Of a DNA stretch of 64,000 nt, positions 8,937 to 17,011 are shown piece by piece. Below the pieces are notes generated by a model. It did no database searches. It saw only the letters and a list, made by a program, of their open reading frames with translations, and had not been told where the DNA came from. The stretch comes from Alteromonas sp. LOR. Its GTDB lineage: Bacteria; Pseudomonadota; Gammaproteobacteria; Enterobacterales; Alteromonadaceae. Location of the stretch: the NCBI RefSeq assembly GCF_000753865.1, contig NZ_JQFW01000015.1, forward strand, positions 367,916 through 431,915. Reading direction: 5' to 3'. How positions within the stretch are numbered: position 1 is the stretch's first letter; every line of letters starts with the position of its first letter. The translations under genes and the position numbers were made by a program.

Positions 8937-9677
8937 CTAAAAGTTAGCACCTGCAGCGGCCTGTCTGGCAATTTCTTCCTGTCGTTGATATCCCTCTCTA
9001 ATTGAGCGAGCTGTGATCGAATCACCAGATTCAACAAGTCCCGCTGTAACATTACTCAGAAGGTTTAATGTCTTATCGATAGCAGCTTGCATTTTAACGA
9101 GCCCGGGAGTGTGACGTTTCATTGCTTGTGCTCTATAGGCCGCTTGCTGCTTAGCCGTAAGACCAACCGCATAAGGGTTAGTATTCAGAATAGCGTTCAA
9201 TAAAATACCATCGCCGCTCTCAATTGCGGTTTGAATATCGCCGATTTGCTGCTCTTGTGATTTTGATCTAAATAAGGTTCTTATTTCCTCGTTTTGTTGA
9301 GAAGAAAACCCTAGCTGGCTCTCAAAATCTTTTTGAATGTTCGCCGTTAATTTCTTAAGACTCGCCGTAGCGCTTTTCTCTCTTGCGTCGTAAGTACTCA
9401 TCAGCTTATCGTAAGACGACGCAACTTGTTTTAAGTGCATGCCCTGAGTGATGTCAGAAGATTGGTGATTCCGCATAGTAACGATTTTTTTTATGTCGCT
9501 GACGACTGATGCTTGTAAATCCAAAGCCGCTAAAAGTTGGCTATTGTCGGCATTTTCAGGCCCCGCTAAATCAATAATGCTCTGTCTCCAGCCATCGCTT
9601 GCAAGGTGAACAGTAATATCCAGTTTTGGCAGAGGTTTGCGCGTATCTGCATGGTTTTTGTTAGTTTGGTAGTTCAT
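8937..9677 (-). CDS. Unknown helical protein downstream of the terminase
   Basis: A 246-residue soluble protein with no family I recognise. It is rich in Gln, Ala and Ser, is predicted largely alpha-helical (about 60-210) and has no signal peptide or transmembrane segment. A good ribosome binding site (GAGGAAA) precedes its ATG. It is the last gene of the terminase transcription unit, 18 bp after terL, where phages usually encode portal, scaffold or head-completion proteins. A structural or packaging-related role is therefore a reasonable guess, but not shown. Confidence 0.6.
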   Translation of the reverse strand: MNYQTNKNHADTRKPLPKLDITVHLASDGWRQSIIDLAGPENADNSQLLAALDLQASVVSDIKKIVTMRNHQSSDITQGMHLKQVASSYDKLMSTYDAREKSATASLKKLTANIQKDFESQLGFSSQQNEEIRTLFRSKSQEQQIGDIQTAIESGDGILLNAILNTNPYAVGLTAKQQAAYRAQAMKRHTPGLVKMQAAIDKTLNLLSNVTAGLVESGDSITARSIREGYQRQEEIARQAAAGANF

Positions 9678-9695
9678 TTGTATTTCCTCATTGAG

Positions 9696-11102
9696 TTATA
9701 TGAAACGGAAGGGAGGGCCAGCCTCAAACTTGCGTTTTCGGATGGCGAATACTGCAGCGCCAGCAACGCTGTTTATTAGGTCGTCGTGTTGGCCGGGTGG
9801 ATGGTCAATTCGTGGCTTTACGGTATTCTTGCGTTCTAGGTTGCATAGCTCAGTCGTAAGCTGTTTTATATCGGGAAGCTCAATACGGTGGGAGTTGACT
9901 AAAGGTAAGAACTCTGCGTATATCTGTGATTTATCAAGCTCGCATGGGATGTAGTCAATGCTGTTCTTTCTGAACTGCTCACGAACCCAGTCACCGCCCC
10001 AACGATCTCCAATAATAGTATGTACTCTGTATGTATCGAATAGTTCGCTGAATTCCTTGGTAACTCGCTCCGGACTAAATGGTGGCTTGACCGCTCTTAC
10101 TGCATCAACAATGATTGATCCATCTTTATTATCTCTATGGGCGATGGCGCATGTCATAGAGTCGCGGCCACTTCCACCAGCAGCATCGACAAAACCTATG
10201 TACAGATTACAATGCGCTGGCGGTAGTTCAATCCGGTCCGGAATAGTTACAGCTTCTACTGCTTCGCGAGATACGAAGGTTTCCACGTCTGTTCTAAACT
10301 GAGCGCCATATTCAGCCTTTGCGCTATCTTCATCCTCAAAGTAAGCCTGATCGATAACAGACTTATCAAGAAGAGGGTTCATTAGTTGGGTTGGTGCTTG
10401 AGCGACTAAAACTCGTGTACTTTTGTCTTTGCCGTAGTAGTTGCGGTATGCGTCCCATAGCACACCTTTACGTGCGTATGGTGAGGACAAAGCAATTAGC
10501 TTACCGTTTAGAGTTGCTAGGCTTGGACGAAGCGCGTTGATGATTTCTTTATCAGGATTAGCGCTCTCTTCCGAGGTCATCCAAAAGGCTATTTCGTCTG
10601 CGATAACACAAGAGCACGTGTAGCCGCGAGTTCTACGGTGGCTAGCCGTGGTTATCTCTATGACGGCACGGTTAGTAAGCTCGATTGATTCTGAATTCTC
10701 TCTCATAACCATTGATTTGAGCATTGGGCAGTCTTTAATCAGCCCGGTAATGTATCGAAAGACTGAGCGGGCCTGCTTGCGGTCTGCGGCTATCACCATT
10801 ATGGTCGCTACTTCACCCGGGCTTAGCTGGTCGGCGTACTCACTAAAGAATGCTTCATAAACCGCGATAAGTGCTGCTACCTGACTCTTACCGCCACGGC
10901 GTCCAATAATCATAAATAATTCGTTAAACGGAGCGGTAGGGGCGGTTTTCCTGTTAGTTAACTCGGTGTAGGAATCAGTATCTTTTTCATCGAGAGGCAG
11001 GGCGTAGAACGCTTTTAACAAGGCTCGCCAGTTGTCCCAACAATTAGCCGCGAACAAATCGCCAAAAAGACGTGGATCGCCCATAGTTTCGACTATATTC
11101 AT
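9696..11102 (-). CDS. terL: Phage terminase large subunit
   Basis: The ATP-driven motor and nuclease that cuts and packages DNA into a procapsid. The 468 residues contain the Walker A variant GRRGGKS (67-73), Walker B VIADE (D169, E170) and a C-terminal RNase H-like nuclease with acidic residues in VDAAGG, GDRWGGDW and HDDLIN. It therefore looks enzymatically complete. It overlaps the end of the small-subunit candidate by 4 bp. A complete large terminase is odd in an element with no capsid or portal: the motor would have to dock on a helper phage's portal. Confidence 0.88.
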   Translation of the reverse strand: MNIVETMGDPRLFGDLFAANCWDNWRALLKAFYALPLDEKDTDSYTELTNRKTAPTAPFNELFMIIGRRGGKSQVAALIAVYEAFFSEYADQLSPGEVATIMVIAADRKQARSVFRYITGLIKDCPMLKSMVMRENSESIELTNRAVIEITTASHRRTRGYTCSCVIADEIAFWMTSEESANPDKEIINALRPSLATLNGKLIALSSPYARKGVLWDAYRNYYGKDKSTRVLVAQAPTQLMNPLLDKSVIDQAYFEDEDSAKAEYGAQFRTDVETFVSREAVEAVTIPDRIELPPAHCNLYIGFVDAAGGSGRDSMTCAIAHRDNKDGSIIVDAVRAVKPPFSPERVTKEFSELFDTYRVHTIIGDRWGGDWVREQFRKNSIDYIPCELDKSQIYAEFLPLVNSHRIELPDIKQLTTELCNLERKNTVKPRIDHPPGQHDDLINSVAGAAVFAIRKRKFEAGPPFRFI

Positions 11103-11446
11103 TGGCTCGCCTTAATGTATTGGTTAAGTGATACCTCGCGGCGGTTACGCTCAAGTCCTAGTTTAGAGAACAGTCCGCTTAAGCTATTGCAAGCCTGAGT
11201 CCATTTACCAGAATCGAAGTCTTGTCCTTGGGCTAACTTAAGCTCTTCTTGTTGTAGGTGGTACTCAAGAAAGATCGCGCGGTCGATTAACGCTCGTTGC
11301 TGATAGGAAAGATTAGAGTAACCGCCTAGATCGTCGCAAAGTGCGGTATGTCTGTTTCGTAAGTCCTGCGCGATACTGGTGCGCTGGTCCAGACTTTGTA
11401 GCCAGTCATTCGAATAGCGGATAGAGGGCTCGATTTGTTTTGTCAT
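11099..11446 (-). CDS. terS: Putative terminase small subunit
   Basis: A 115-residue helical protein immediately upstream of terL with a 4-bp overlap, the position and size of phage small terminases that recognise the packaging site. The sequence itself shows only amphipathic helices, a central stretch with paired acidic and hydrophobic residues, and no strong helix-turn-helix that I can place. The assignment therefore rests on context. The 318-bp non-coding stretch directly upstream is a natural place for its binding site. Confidence 0.6.
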   Translation of the reverse strand: MTKQIEPSIRYSNDWLQSLDQRTSIAQDLRNRHTALCDDLGGYSNLSYQQRALIDRAIFLEYHLQQEELKLAQGQDFDSGKWTQACNSLSGLFSKLGLERNRREVSLNQYIKASQ

Positions 11447-11764
11447 AATTACCGTATATCTAGGGTCTATCTATGGACTAAATATAAGATAACTATTTTG
11501 CTTATGGTAGGTAGAATGGTCTATATCCGTATAGGCTTTAAAATAAAAGTTTTGCGGTGCCCCTTTTGGGCTCAATTTTCTTGTTTGGAGCTAAATTTTA
11601 GGGGGTAGGCTACGAATATAAGCAAAGATCCTCCCCCGCAAAATCCAATCAGAATATACGACCTAGTGATGCATAGTTACGTATCGCCCTATTATATACC
11701 GTAGAGAAATTAAGAACCGAAAATCTCTACGGATGATAAGGGGTGGATAAGTCACTATACGTCA
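11447..11764. other. Non-coding stretch between terS and primase; possible pac/cos or origin
   Basis: This is the only long gene-free interval inside the island's minus-strand gene block. It holds an inverted repeat CCGTAGAGA / TCTCTACGG (11699-11707 and 11724-11732, 16-nt loop), a direct repeat GTCACTAT (11751 and 11761, the second reaching the primase stop) and several AT-rich tracts. Satellites often place a replication origin or packaging site beside the primase or terminase. I see no coding frame. The function is inferred from position. Confidence 0.45.
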
Positions 11765-14062
11765 CTATTTCAGTGATGCACCCCGGTAAATGTGTTTGCC
11801 GCCAGTTCCACGGCTGGATTTGTAGCCCCTTTCCTTTAACGCCATGCTCATTGCCTTTTTAGTCCACGTTTTAGAAACTCCATTGGCTATCTGCCATGCG
11901 GTAAATCGTCCGTAAACATTGTCAACGGAAACCGACTCAAATGCTTGTTTAATTAAGTGCTCTTCAATGAAATTACCCAAGGTGTCCTCGTCTTGCATAT
12001 ATTCTTCGCTGGCAGCACTGACACTCTTTGGAACAGACAGGCCGATCCGTTGCCACTCCAAAGCACCATTAATCATCCAACGAAGAATTGCGGGCCATTC
12101 GTTTCGAAGTTTTGCCGATAAGTCAGGATCGCGTTCATGAGCGCTTATAGTGACAGAAAAAGGAATTAGGCAAACTCTGCGCCTGATAGCTTCATCTATT
12201 CCGTTAAATGAGGGCCGATGATTACCGGCAATGAATAGAGTAAATTGAGGCCTGTATTCAAAGAAGTCTTGGCGCATAAACCTAGCGGTTATCTTGTCCC
12301 CACCAGTTAAATCTTTTACTACACTTTCGTTCCAAACTCTTCCGGCCGGTAACTCACTCCCAGCAACTAAACGAGCTCCCTTAAGTCCTGCAAGATCTGT
12401 AGGGTGTTGCTGTGTTGCCGTATTGAGGAAAGTAGTGGCGGGAGCGTGTTTTGCGTAATTCCCCATGATGCCGGAAATAGTATTGAGGAAAACAGATTTT
12501 CCATTGCTACCAGTTCCGAATAGGAATAAAAGTTTATGCTCCGTCGTTTGGCCAGTGAGTGCGTAACCGCAGGCTCTTTGCAAAAAGGCTATTAATTCAA
12601 GATCGCCATCAAATATCTTGTTGAGAAAGTCGAACCATATAGGGGCGTCGTCTCTTGAAGTAGGCGTTACGGCACAATGTTTTGTTATCCAGTGCTCACG
12701 TTTAGCTTGAATTAGTCGTCCAGTATTTAGGTCTACCGTCCCAAGAGGGGTGCCAAATAACATTAAGTCGTTGTCAAACTGATCCGATTCAGTTGCTAAA
12801 TCTTCATTAGAACGAGCGATAGATATCACCGAATTGATAGTATCGTTCTGTTTAAGCGCTTTTGCCTGCCTTTTAGCTAATTTTATTATGGCCTCAGATT
12901 CCGTTGGAACTGATATTTGAGACGCTTTAAATTTTCCCCATTCGATTACATCCGTTGATTTTTGACGTAAAAAGGCCCTAGTTTCCGTCATATGGCGCAA
13001 TTTGCTGTCAACCTCCCACCGTTGCCCGTTCCAGAATACCCATTTCCCCCAATCCGGTACGAAACGAGCGTTATCTTTGAAACCAGCTTTAGACAACTCT
13101 AGAGCCAGCTCGTCATGTGATAGCCCGGGCTCAGAAGTAAGCGAGTACGATCCCATCTGCCATTCTGTCCCAGTTCTTCTAAATGCTGCAGCCGTGTCGA
13201 TGCATCGGGGTGGTTTCCAACCCCCATTGACTGCAATGTAGTAGACCGACCTTATAGTTATCTCGCGGCCGTCTTTTTCGGCCTTGAAAGAAGCCCATTG
13301 TTGTTCTTGCGTATCCGGATTGTATGACGGAGGGCTGCCGTCCGGCCAATATTCCCCGCGAGACCATGCATCAAACAATGCGAATCCAGCCTCAGGGTTA
13401 TCATGATAATGATTCCTGAGGGCCATTCCGACTTTTAGCCATGCATCACGGGTCGTCGGGTCGACGTAGTGTAGCGCCGCGATAAGCATATCCACGTCTC
13501 GCGTTTCCGCCGTCGGCATCGGCGTCTCGACCCGTTCGACCGTGACGACTTCAATGGCCGGACAGTGAGGTAACTCCGGGAGTATATGGGGCATAGTGAG
13601 TGCATAAGGGCCGCAATTACCCGCGGGGGCGTAGAGGTTCCCGGAGCAGATAAAGCCCTGCCCGGCAGTACGAGTATCGAACCCGACGATCCAGTCAGAC
13701 CGTTGCTTTATCGGCTGGTGGGTTCTAAACGCGTAATGTGCGCCGCCGGACGGAGTTTTCTGGATAAGCGCCGCGTCCCAATTTAATCGCACTCCGAGAA
13801 ACGCCTCGACGTCGGCCCGGATGACTCCCTTTTGTGTATCCAAGTCGATGATCACAAGGCCCTGCGGCACCATTATGCCGACGGTACCGCTCGACCAATC
13901 GAGAGCCGGGTCGTTCGGGATTACCGTTTGCCAGCTGGCTCCCTTGGGTATCGCGGGGCCTTTCAGGTATTTCTGTTTAGCGTCGTCGTATCTAATCCAA
14001 CAAGGGAAAACTTGAAGGCCGCTTTTTATCAAACGCTGTTTTAATTGAGGAATAGAGCTCAT
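11765..14062 (-). CDS. P4-type primase-polymerase / SF3 helicase
   Basis: A replication initiator of 765 residues. The N-terminal prim-pol (archaeo-eukaryotic primase) domain has the IIDLD acidic pair (D73, D75) and GGAHY (H109). A primase-associated middle region and a D5_N-like segment follow. The C-terminal superfamily 3 helicase has Walker A GTGSNGKS (516-523) and a winged-helix tail. Such proteins unwind and prime an island's own origin, giving autonomous replication after induction. Base composition changes inside the gene: the 5' part (about 13250-13950) is strikingly GC-rich compared with the helicase half, suggesting domain-level mosaicism. The stop overlaps... the preceding 86-residue gene's stop overlaps this gene's ATG by 1 bp, so they are translationally coupled. 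Confidence 0.9.
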   Translation of the reverse strand: MSSIPQLKQRLIKSGLQVFPCWIRYDDAKQKYLKGPAIPKGASWQTVIPNDPALDWSSGTVGIMVPQGLVIIDLDTQKGVIRADVEAFLGVRLNWDAALIQKTPSGGAHYAFRTHQPIKQRSDWIVGFDTRTAGQGFICSGNLYAPAGNCGPYALTMPHILPELPHCPAIEVVTVERVETPMPTAETRDVDMLIAALHYVDPTTRDAWLKVGMALRNHYHDNPEAGFALFDAWSRGEYWPDGSPPSYNPDTQEQQWASFKAEKDGREITIRSVYYIAVNGGWKPPRCIDTAAAFRRTGTEWQMGSYSLTSEPGLSHDELALELSKAGFKDNARFVPDWGKWVFWNGQRWEVDSKLRHMTETRAFLRQKSTDVIEWGKFKASQISVPTESEAIIKLAKRQAKALKQNDTINSVISIARSNEDLATESDQFDNDLMLFGTPLGTVDLNTGRLIQAKREHWITKHCAVTPTSRDDAPIWFDFLNKIFDGDLELIAFLQRACGYALTGQTTEHKLLFLFGTGSNGKSVFLNTISGIMGNYAKHAPATTFLNTATQQHPTDLAGLKGARLVAGSELPAGRVWNESVVKDLTGGDKITARFMRQDFFEYRPQFTLFIAGNHRPSFNGIDEAIRRRVCLIPFSVTISAHERDPDLSAKLRNEWPAILRWMINGALEWQRIGLSVPKSVSAASEEYMQDEDTLGNFIEEHLIKQAFESVSVDNVYGRFTAWQIANGVSKTWTKKAMSMALKERGYKSSRGTGGKHIYRGASLK

Positions 14063-14322
14063 TAGTGCCCCCTTTTCCCACGGGGGATTACCGTAATAAA
14101 GTTCGCTTTTAGCAGGTCCTTAACAACGATACTCCAATGGGTCACTTTAGCTAGGCGTTCTTCATTAATAGTCTTGAGATCCTCCATTGTTTCGTAGTCG
14201 CACATGAGTTCCATGAACGATGCTAAAGCGTAGGCGTGATGCTCCAGAATTCCAATCGCCTGAGCTGTGTCGAAGTAAGTGTATAAGGAAAGTAGATCTT
14301 CAAAGTTTCTCTGCTGCTCCAT
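14062..14322 (-). CDS. Small helical protein between alpA and primase
   Basis: An 86-residue acidic, alpha-helical protein that I do not recognise, with no signal peptide or membrane segment. It sits tightly in the alpA-primase unit: 2 bp after alpA, with its stop overlapping the primase start. That spacing argues it is real. A role in replication control or as a primase partner is plausible but unproven. Confidence 0.6.
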   Translation of the reverse strand: MEQQRNFEDLLSLYTYFDTAQAIGILEHHAYALASFMELMCDYETMEDLKTINEERLAKVTHWSIVVKDLLKANFITVIPRGKRGH

Positions 14323-14324
14323 GA

Positions 14325-14543
14325 TTAAACCTCCGTGTTCTGCTGTTTTTCCCAGCGCTCTAAGTCATTCAATAGCCATCTTGTCGAGGTACCGTGGAGT
14401 TTTACAGGAGAGGGGAGCTTGCCTTGTTTTAAGCGAAGCCAAACGGTGGATATTGCTATGTCGTAGCGATGGGCTACAGATTTTACTGATAGATATGTTT
14501 GCATTGTGTTGTGCCTATTTAAGTTAATTAAGACACAACCCAT
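14325..14543 (-). CDS. alpA: AlpA-family transcriptional regulator / excisionase
   Basis: A 72-residue MerR-like winged-helix protein of the AlpA/Xis group. It shows the typical SVKSVAHRYDIAISTVWLRL helix-turn-helix core followed by a basic wing and a terminal W-x(4)-WLLNDLERW segment. In P4-like satellites, AlpA activates the integrase and excision and so responds to a helper phage. It heads the AlpA-(86 aa)-primase unit. An ATG-proximal alternative start at Met15 (MQTYLS, about 14501) would give a more typical short AlpA. Confidence 0.85.
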   Translation of the reverse strand: MGCVLINLNRHNTMQTYLSVKSVAHRYDIAISTVWLRLKQGKLPSPVKLHGTSTRWLLNDLERWEKQQNTEV

Positions 14544-14578
14544 TTTTCACATTTTTGGAATAGTTTCAGCAATATGAA

Positions 14579-14606
14579 GGTGTAAAAATTAGTAGAGTTT
14601 TACACC
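14579..14606. promoter_or_regulatory. Inverted repeat upstream of alpA; operator or terminator
   Basis: GGTGTAAAA and TTTTACACC (9 bp each) flank a 10-nt loop. The repeat overlaps the stop of the preceding minus-strand gene and lies about 40 bp upstream of alpA. It could end the integrase unit or be a binding site for AlpA or a helper regulator. Confidence 0.4.
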
Positions 14607-15283
14607 CAATTTTCCCACGTTGTTTTGATTACATTTCTATATCGAGCGAGCTTTTCCTTATTTGATAGTTCCTCTTTGTAGCAAAACAATTCACCCTCAA
14701 TACATTCTAGTGCAGCATCATCATCAATCATGCACAAACCATCATTAGCCGCTCGCATGATTTCACTGATGGGGTAGTTATACCAAACAACCTTTGCTTT
14801 ACGCTTTTTATATTTTTCTATGGCATCTGAGGATATTTTTTCGCACGCCTCATACATATTCGGTGAAGTCGTTTGAGGGTCTAATAATTCAAATTTTTGA
14901 TCTCTAAAAATAGTTTTCTCATCAACACCATGGATTGCAACTATTAAATGTAAATAATCATTAAAATCGCGAAGTAAATTTTTCGCATCTACGTTCAAAA
15001 TCTTTGCTACCACGTCTACAGCTTTTGATTTCTTAACTCCTGCAGCCATTTGGTATATGATTTTTGGGACCGCGTTATCCAAGTGTTTCGAAATTCTAGT
15101 TGGGGTTGGTTTTTGATTAATTCGGTCGTCTATAAGGCTTTCAAATATGTACCTAGCGGCGGCCGATGGTACGATATCATTTTCTCCGAGAATCAGACTC
15201 TTTAAGTGAAAGGCGTCTCCTGTCTTTAAAAATAAATCGAATTGCACTATTAAGTCATCTTCATATTCATCGCAATACATCAC
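14600..15283 (-). CDS. Unknown 227-residue island protein coupled to the integrase
   Basis: Its ATG overlaps the integrase stop by 4 bp, so the two are translated together. The protein is soluble, with alternating charged and hydrophobic helices and no recognised motif. It contains a stretch (about 40-90) rich in Asp, Lys and Ile, and a central VVWYNYPISEI segment. Base composition is lower in GC than in the primase gene, as often seen for accessory genes. It could be a regulator, an excision helper or a phage-interference factor; the sequence does not decide. Confidence 0.6.
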   Translation of the reverse strand: MMYCDEYEDDLIVQFDLFLKTGDAFHLKSLILGENDIVPSAAARYIFESLIDDRINQKPTPTRISKHLDNAVPKIIYQMAAGVKKSKAVDVVAKILNVDAKNLLRDFNDYLHLIVAIHGVDEKTIFRDQKFELLDPQTTSPNMYEACEKISSDAIEKYKKRKAKVVWYNYPISEIMRAANDGLCMIDDDAALECIEGELFCYKEELSNKEKLARYRNVIKTTWENWV

Positions 15284-16533
15284 TTAGCCTCTCTAATTTC
15301 GACCACATTAGTAAAGCGTTTCCGGCAGTATTGAGCCCATTCCTCCATAAGCGACCGCCGTTCTTCTAATAGTGCGTTTCGAGCATAGGCGGCTCGGGTA
15401 CTGTCATTATTAACGTGGGCTAGAGCTAACTCTGTTAAATCGTCGTCGTAAGGCTGGTGGGCGAATTTAACATACTGACGCGCCCAGTCCTTGAAAGTAC
15501 TTCTGAAACCATGAGTAGTTACGTCATAACCAATACGCTTTGGCACTTTTGATACAGTAGCGTCTGTTAAGGCCGTTCCTTTAGCACTTGGAAATATCAA
15601 TTCGGATTCTCTCGGCAAGGCATGTAAAAGATCGATTGCTGCGGTACTTAGCGGAATGTTGTGATCTTTAGGATTTTCACCTTTCATTCGTTTAGCGGGT
15701 ATATGCCAAATCTTTTCGTCGAAATTGATTTCAGACCATAATGCCCCGCGCATTTCTGCTGACCGGGTGGCGGTTAGTATTCCGAATTGCAATACCTTGG
15801 CTCCTAGCCATTCTTTCTGTTTTAATTTCGCCCAAAATTCAGGCATGAGTTCAACGTCTAATGCTTTGTGATGTTGGGTTTTGCTGACTTTTTGAGGGGC
15901 GGGGAGTAGAGTTTTTAAGCCTCCGTCCCAACGGGCGGGGTTTAATTCCGTATAGATCCCTCTGGCGATAGCCATATCGAAAACATGGCCGATGTAAATA
16001 CGAAGTCTATTTGCCGTTTCAGTCTTGATTGCCCAAATAGGATCTAAAACTGATTTAATTCCGTTGAGGTCAATGTCAGCAATACGCATATCTCCTATGT
16101 GAGGATACGCATAGTTGTCTAACATATTTGTGAGCTTTCGAACTTGCTGTTCTGTTTTGAATTCCTGAGAACGCTTTTCGACATATTCGAGAGCTAACTT
16201 TTTAAATGTATAGGTTTTCAGGCGTTCCTTTTTAGCTTCAGAACGTCTTTGTTGGCGTTCTTCAACAGGATCGTAACCATCACGCTTTATTCTGCGCTTT
16301 AGCTCACCAGCTTCTTCTCTAGCTTGTGAAAGAGTGACTTCAGGATAGCTCCCGAGTCCAATCCATTTACGTTGACCATTAATGACGGTTCGAAGTATCC
16401 AACTAGCCGCATCTGGTGGCGTTACCTGAATACTTAACCCTGCAATTCTGCCTACCGGAAAGATGCCTTTTTGGCCGCCATTCACTATCGAACGGACTTC
16501 CTTATCTTTCAGTTCTGCTGCTTTCTTTGGCAT
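15280..16533 (-). CDS. int: P4-type tyrosine integrase
   Basis: A 417-residue site-specific recombinase with an N-terminal arm-binding domain (DUF4102-like, about 1-90) and a C-terminal catalytic domain. The active-site residues are visible as R in LTATRSAEMRG, HGFRSTFKDWA (HxxR), H in LAHVNN and the nucleophile Y in AAYARN. This family integrates at tRNA 3' ends, matching the tRNA-Leu att repeat. The gene starts 146 bp inside attR and is transcribed toward the element's interior. The ~146 bp between its start and attR should hold the arm-type sites. Confidence 0.95.
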   Translation of the reverse strand: MPKKAAELKDKEVRSIVNGGQKGIFPVGRIAGLSIQVTPPDAASWILRTVINGQRKWIGLGSYPEVTLSQAREEAGELKRRIKRDGYDPVEERQQRRSEAKKERLKTYTFKKLALEYVEKRSQEFKTEQQVRKLTNMLDNYAYPHIGDMRIADIDLNGIKSVLDPIWAIKTETANRLRIYIGHVFDMAIARGIYTELNPARWDGGLKTLLPAPQKVSKTQHHKALDVELMPEFWAKLKQKEWLGAKVLQFGILTATRSAEMRGALWSEINFDEKIWHIPAKRMKGENPKDHNIPLSTAAIDLLHALPRESELIFPSAKGTALTDATVSKVPKRIGYDVTTHGFRSTFKDWARQYVKFAHQPYDDDLTELALAHVNNDSTRAAYARNALLEERRSLMEEWAQYCRKRFTNVVEIREAK

Positions 16534-16679
16534 TTTTACCTACCAACATACCTTCCATAAAATATTATATAGCAGTATAGGGTAGTAGATGCATTTAGAC
16601 AAGTGGATTGGGTGTGAAGCCTTATTAAATAGGCTTTACGTGGATTGTTATAGATGGTGTTAGACATTTAAACGGTGCT

Positions 16680-16693
16680 GGCCCCGGGCACCA
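16680..16693 (+). repeat. attR: distal copy of the 14-bp attachment core
   Basis: An exact repeat of the tRNA-Leu 3' terminus (see 7798-7811), GGCCCCGGGCACCA. It is not part of any tRNA here and marks the element's right boundary. Confidence 0.88.
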
Positions 16694-17011
16694 TTTTATG
16701 TTTGCACACCTTTTGCATGTTTCCCATAAAATCAAACCTCAATATAATACTTCTCTTTAGCACTAAGCATCATCTTCATTCAATTATGCTGAAAGCAGAT
16801 ATATTCAAAAATCATTTCCTTCAAAACTCTGTTGCTCATAACTCTGTTTTCCAAAGCTATTAATTCAAACTCTTTAATTCAAAGCCTTTAGTTCAAAGTT
16901 CTTTAAATCAGAAGACACAGTGCATTGCAGCAAATGAAAGCATTGGCGTTGCATGTTTGCTTCGCGTAATCTTTCGCCCCTATATCCATTCTTAAAATTG
17001 GTGAACACATC
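16694..17011. other. Gene-free host DNA after attR with short imperfect repeats
   Basis: AT-rich with no credible gene. A cluster of imperfect 14-15-bp tandem units, TAATTCAAACTCTT / TAATTCAAAGCCTT / TAGTTCAAAGTTCTT, lies at 16861-16903. It is host DNA just outside the island, so before integration it would have followed tRNA-Leu. No clear tRNA-cluster terminator is visible. Confidence 0.5.

Larger units (their letters stand above)
7812..16693. mobile_element. tRNA-Leu-integrated phage-satellite-like island
   Basis: An ~8.9 kb element between the two att repeats. Reading inward from attR, all on the minus strand, it has a tyrosine integrase, an unknown gene, AlpA, a small gene, a P4-type primase-helicase, a terminase small-subunit candidate, a terminase large subunit and an unknown helical protein. 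Near attL, two plus-strand genes look like cargo. I see no capsid, portal, protease, tail, lysis or repressor gene, so it cannot be a self-sufficient phage as it stands. The gene set resembles PICI/P4-like satellites and the minimal marine satellites reported in Vibrio, though having both terminase subunits without a capsid is unusual. The alternative is a prophage remnant, but every frame is intact and tightly packed. Confidence 0.85.

Noticed and set aside
9691..10860. Several plus-strand frames inside terL
   Set aside because: Antisense shadows of a gene with clear Walker and nuclease motifs on the other strand.
7812..16693. The island as a complete prophage
   Set aside because: There is no capsid, portal, tail, lysis or repressor gene within the att repeats.
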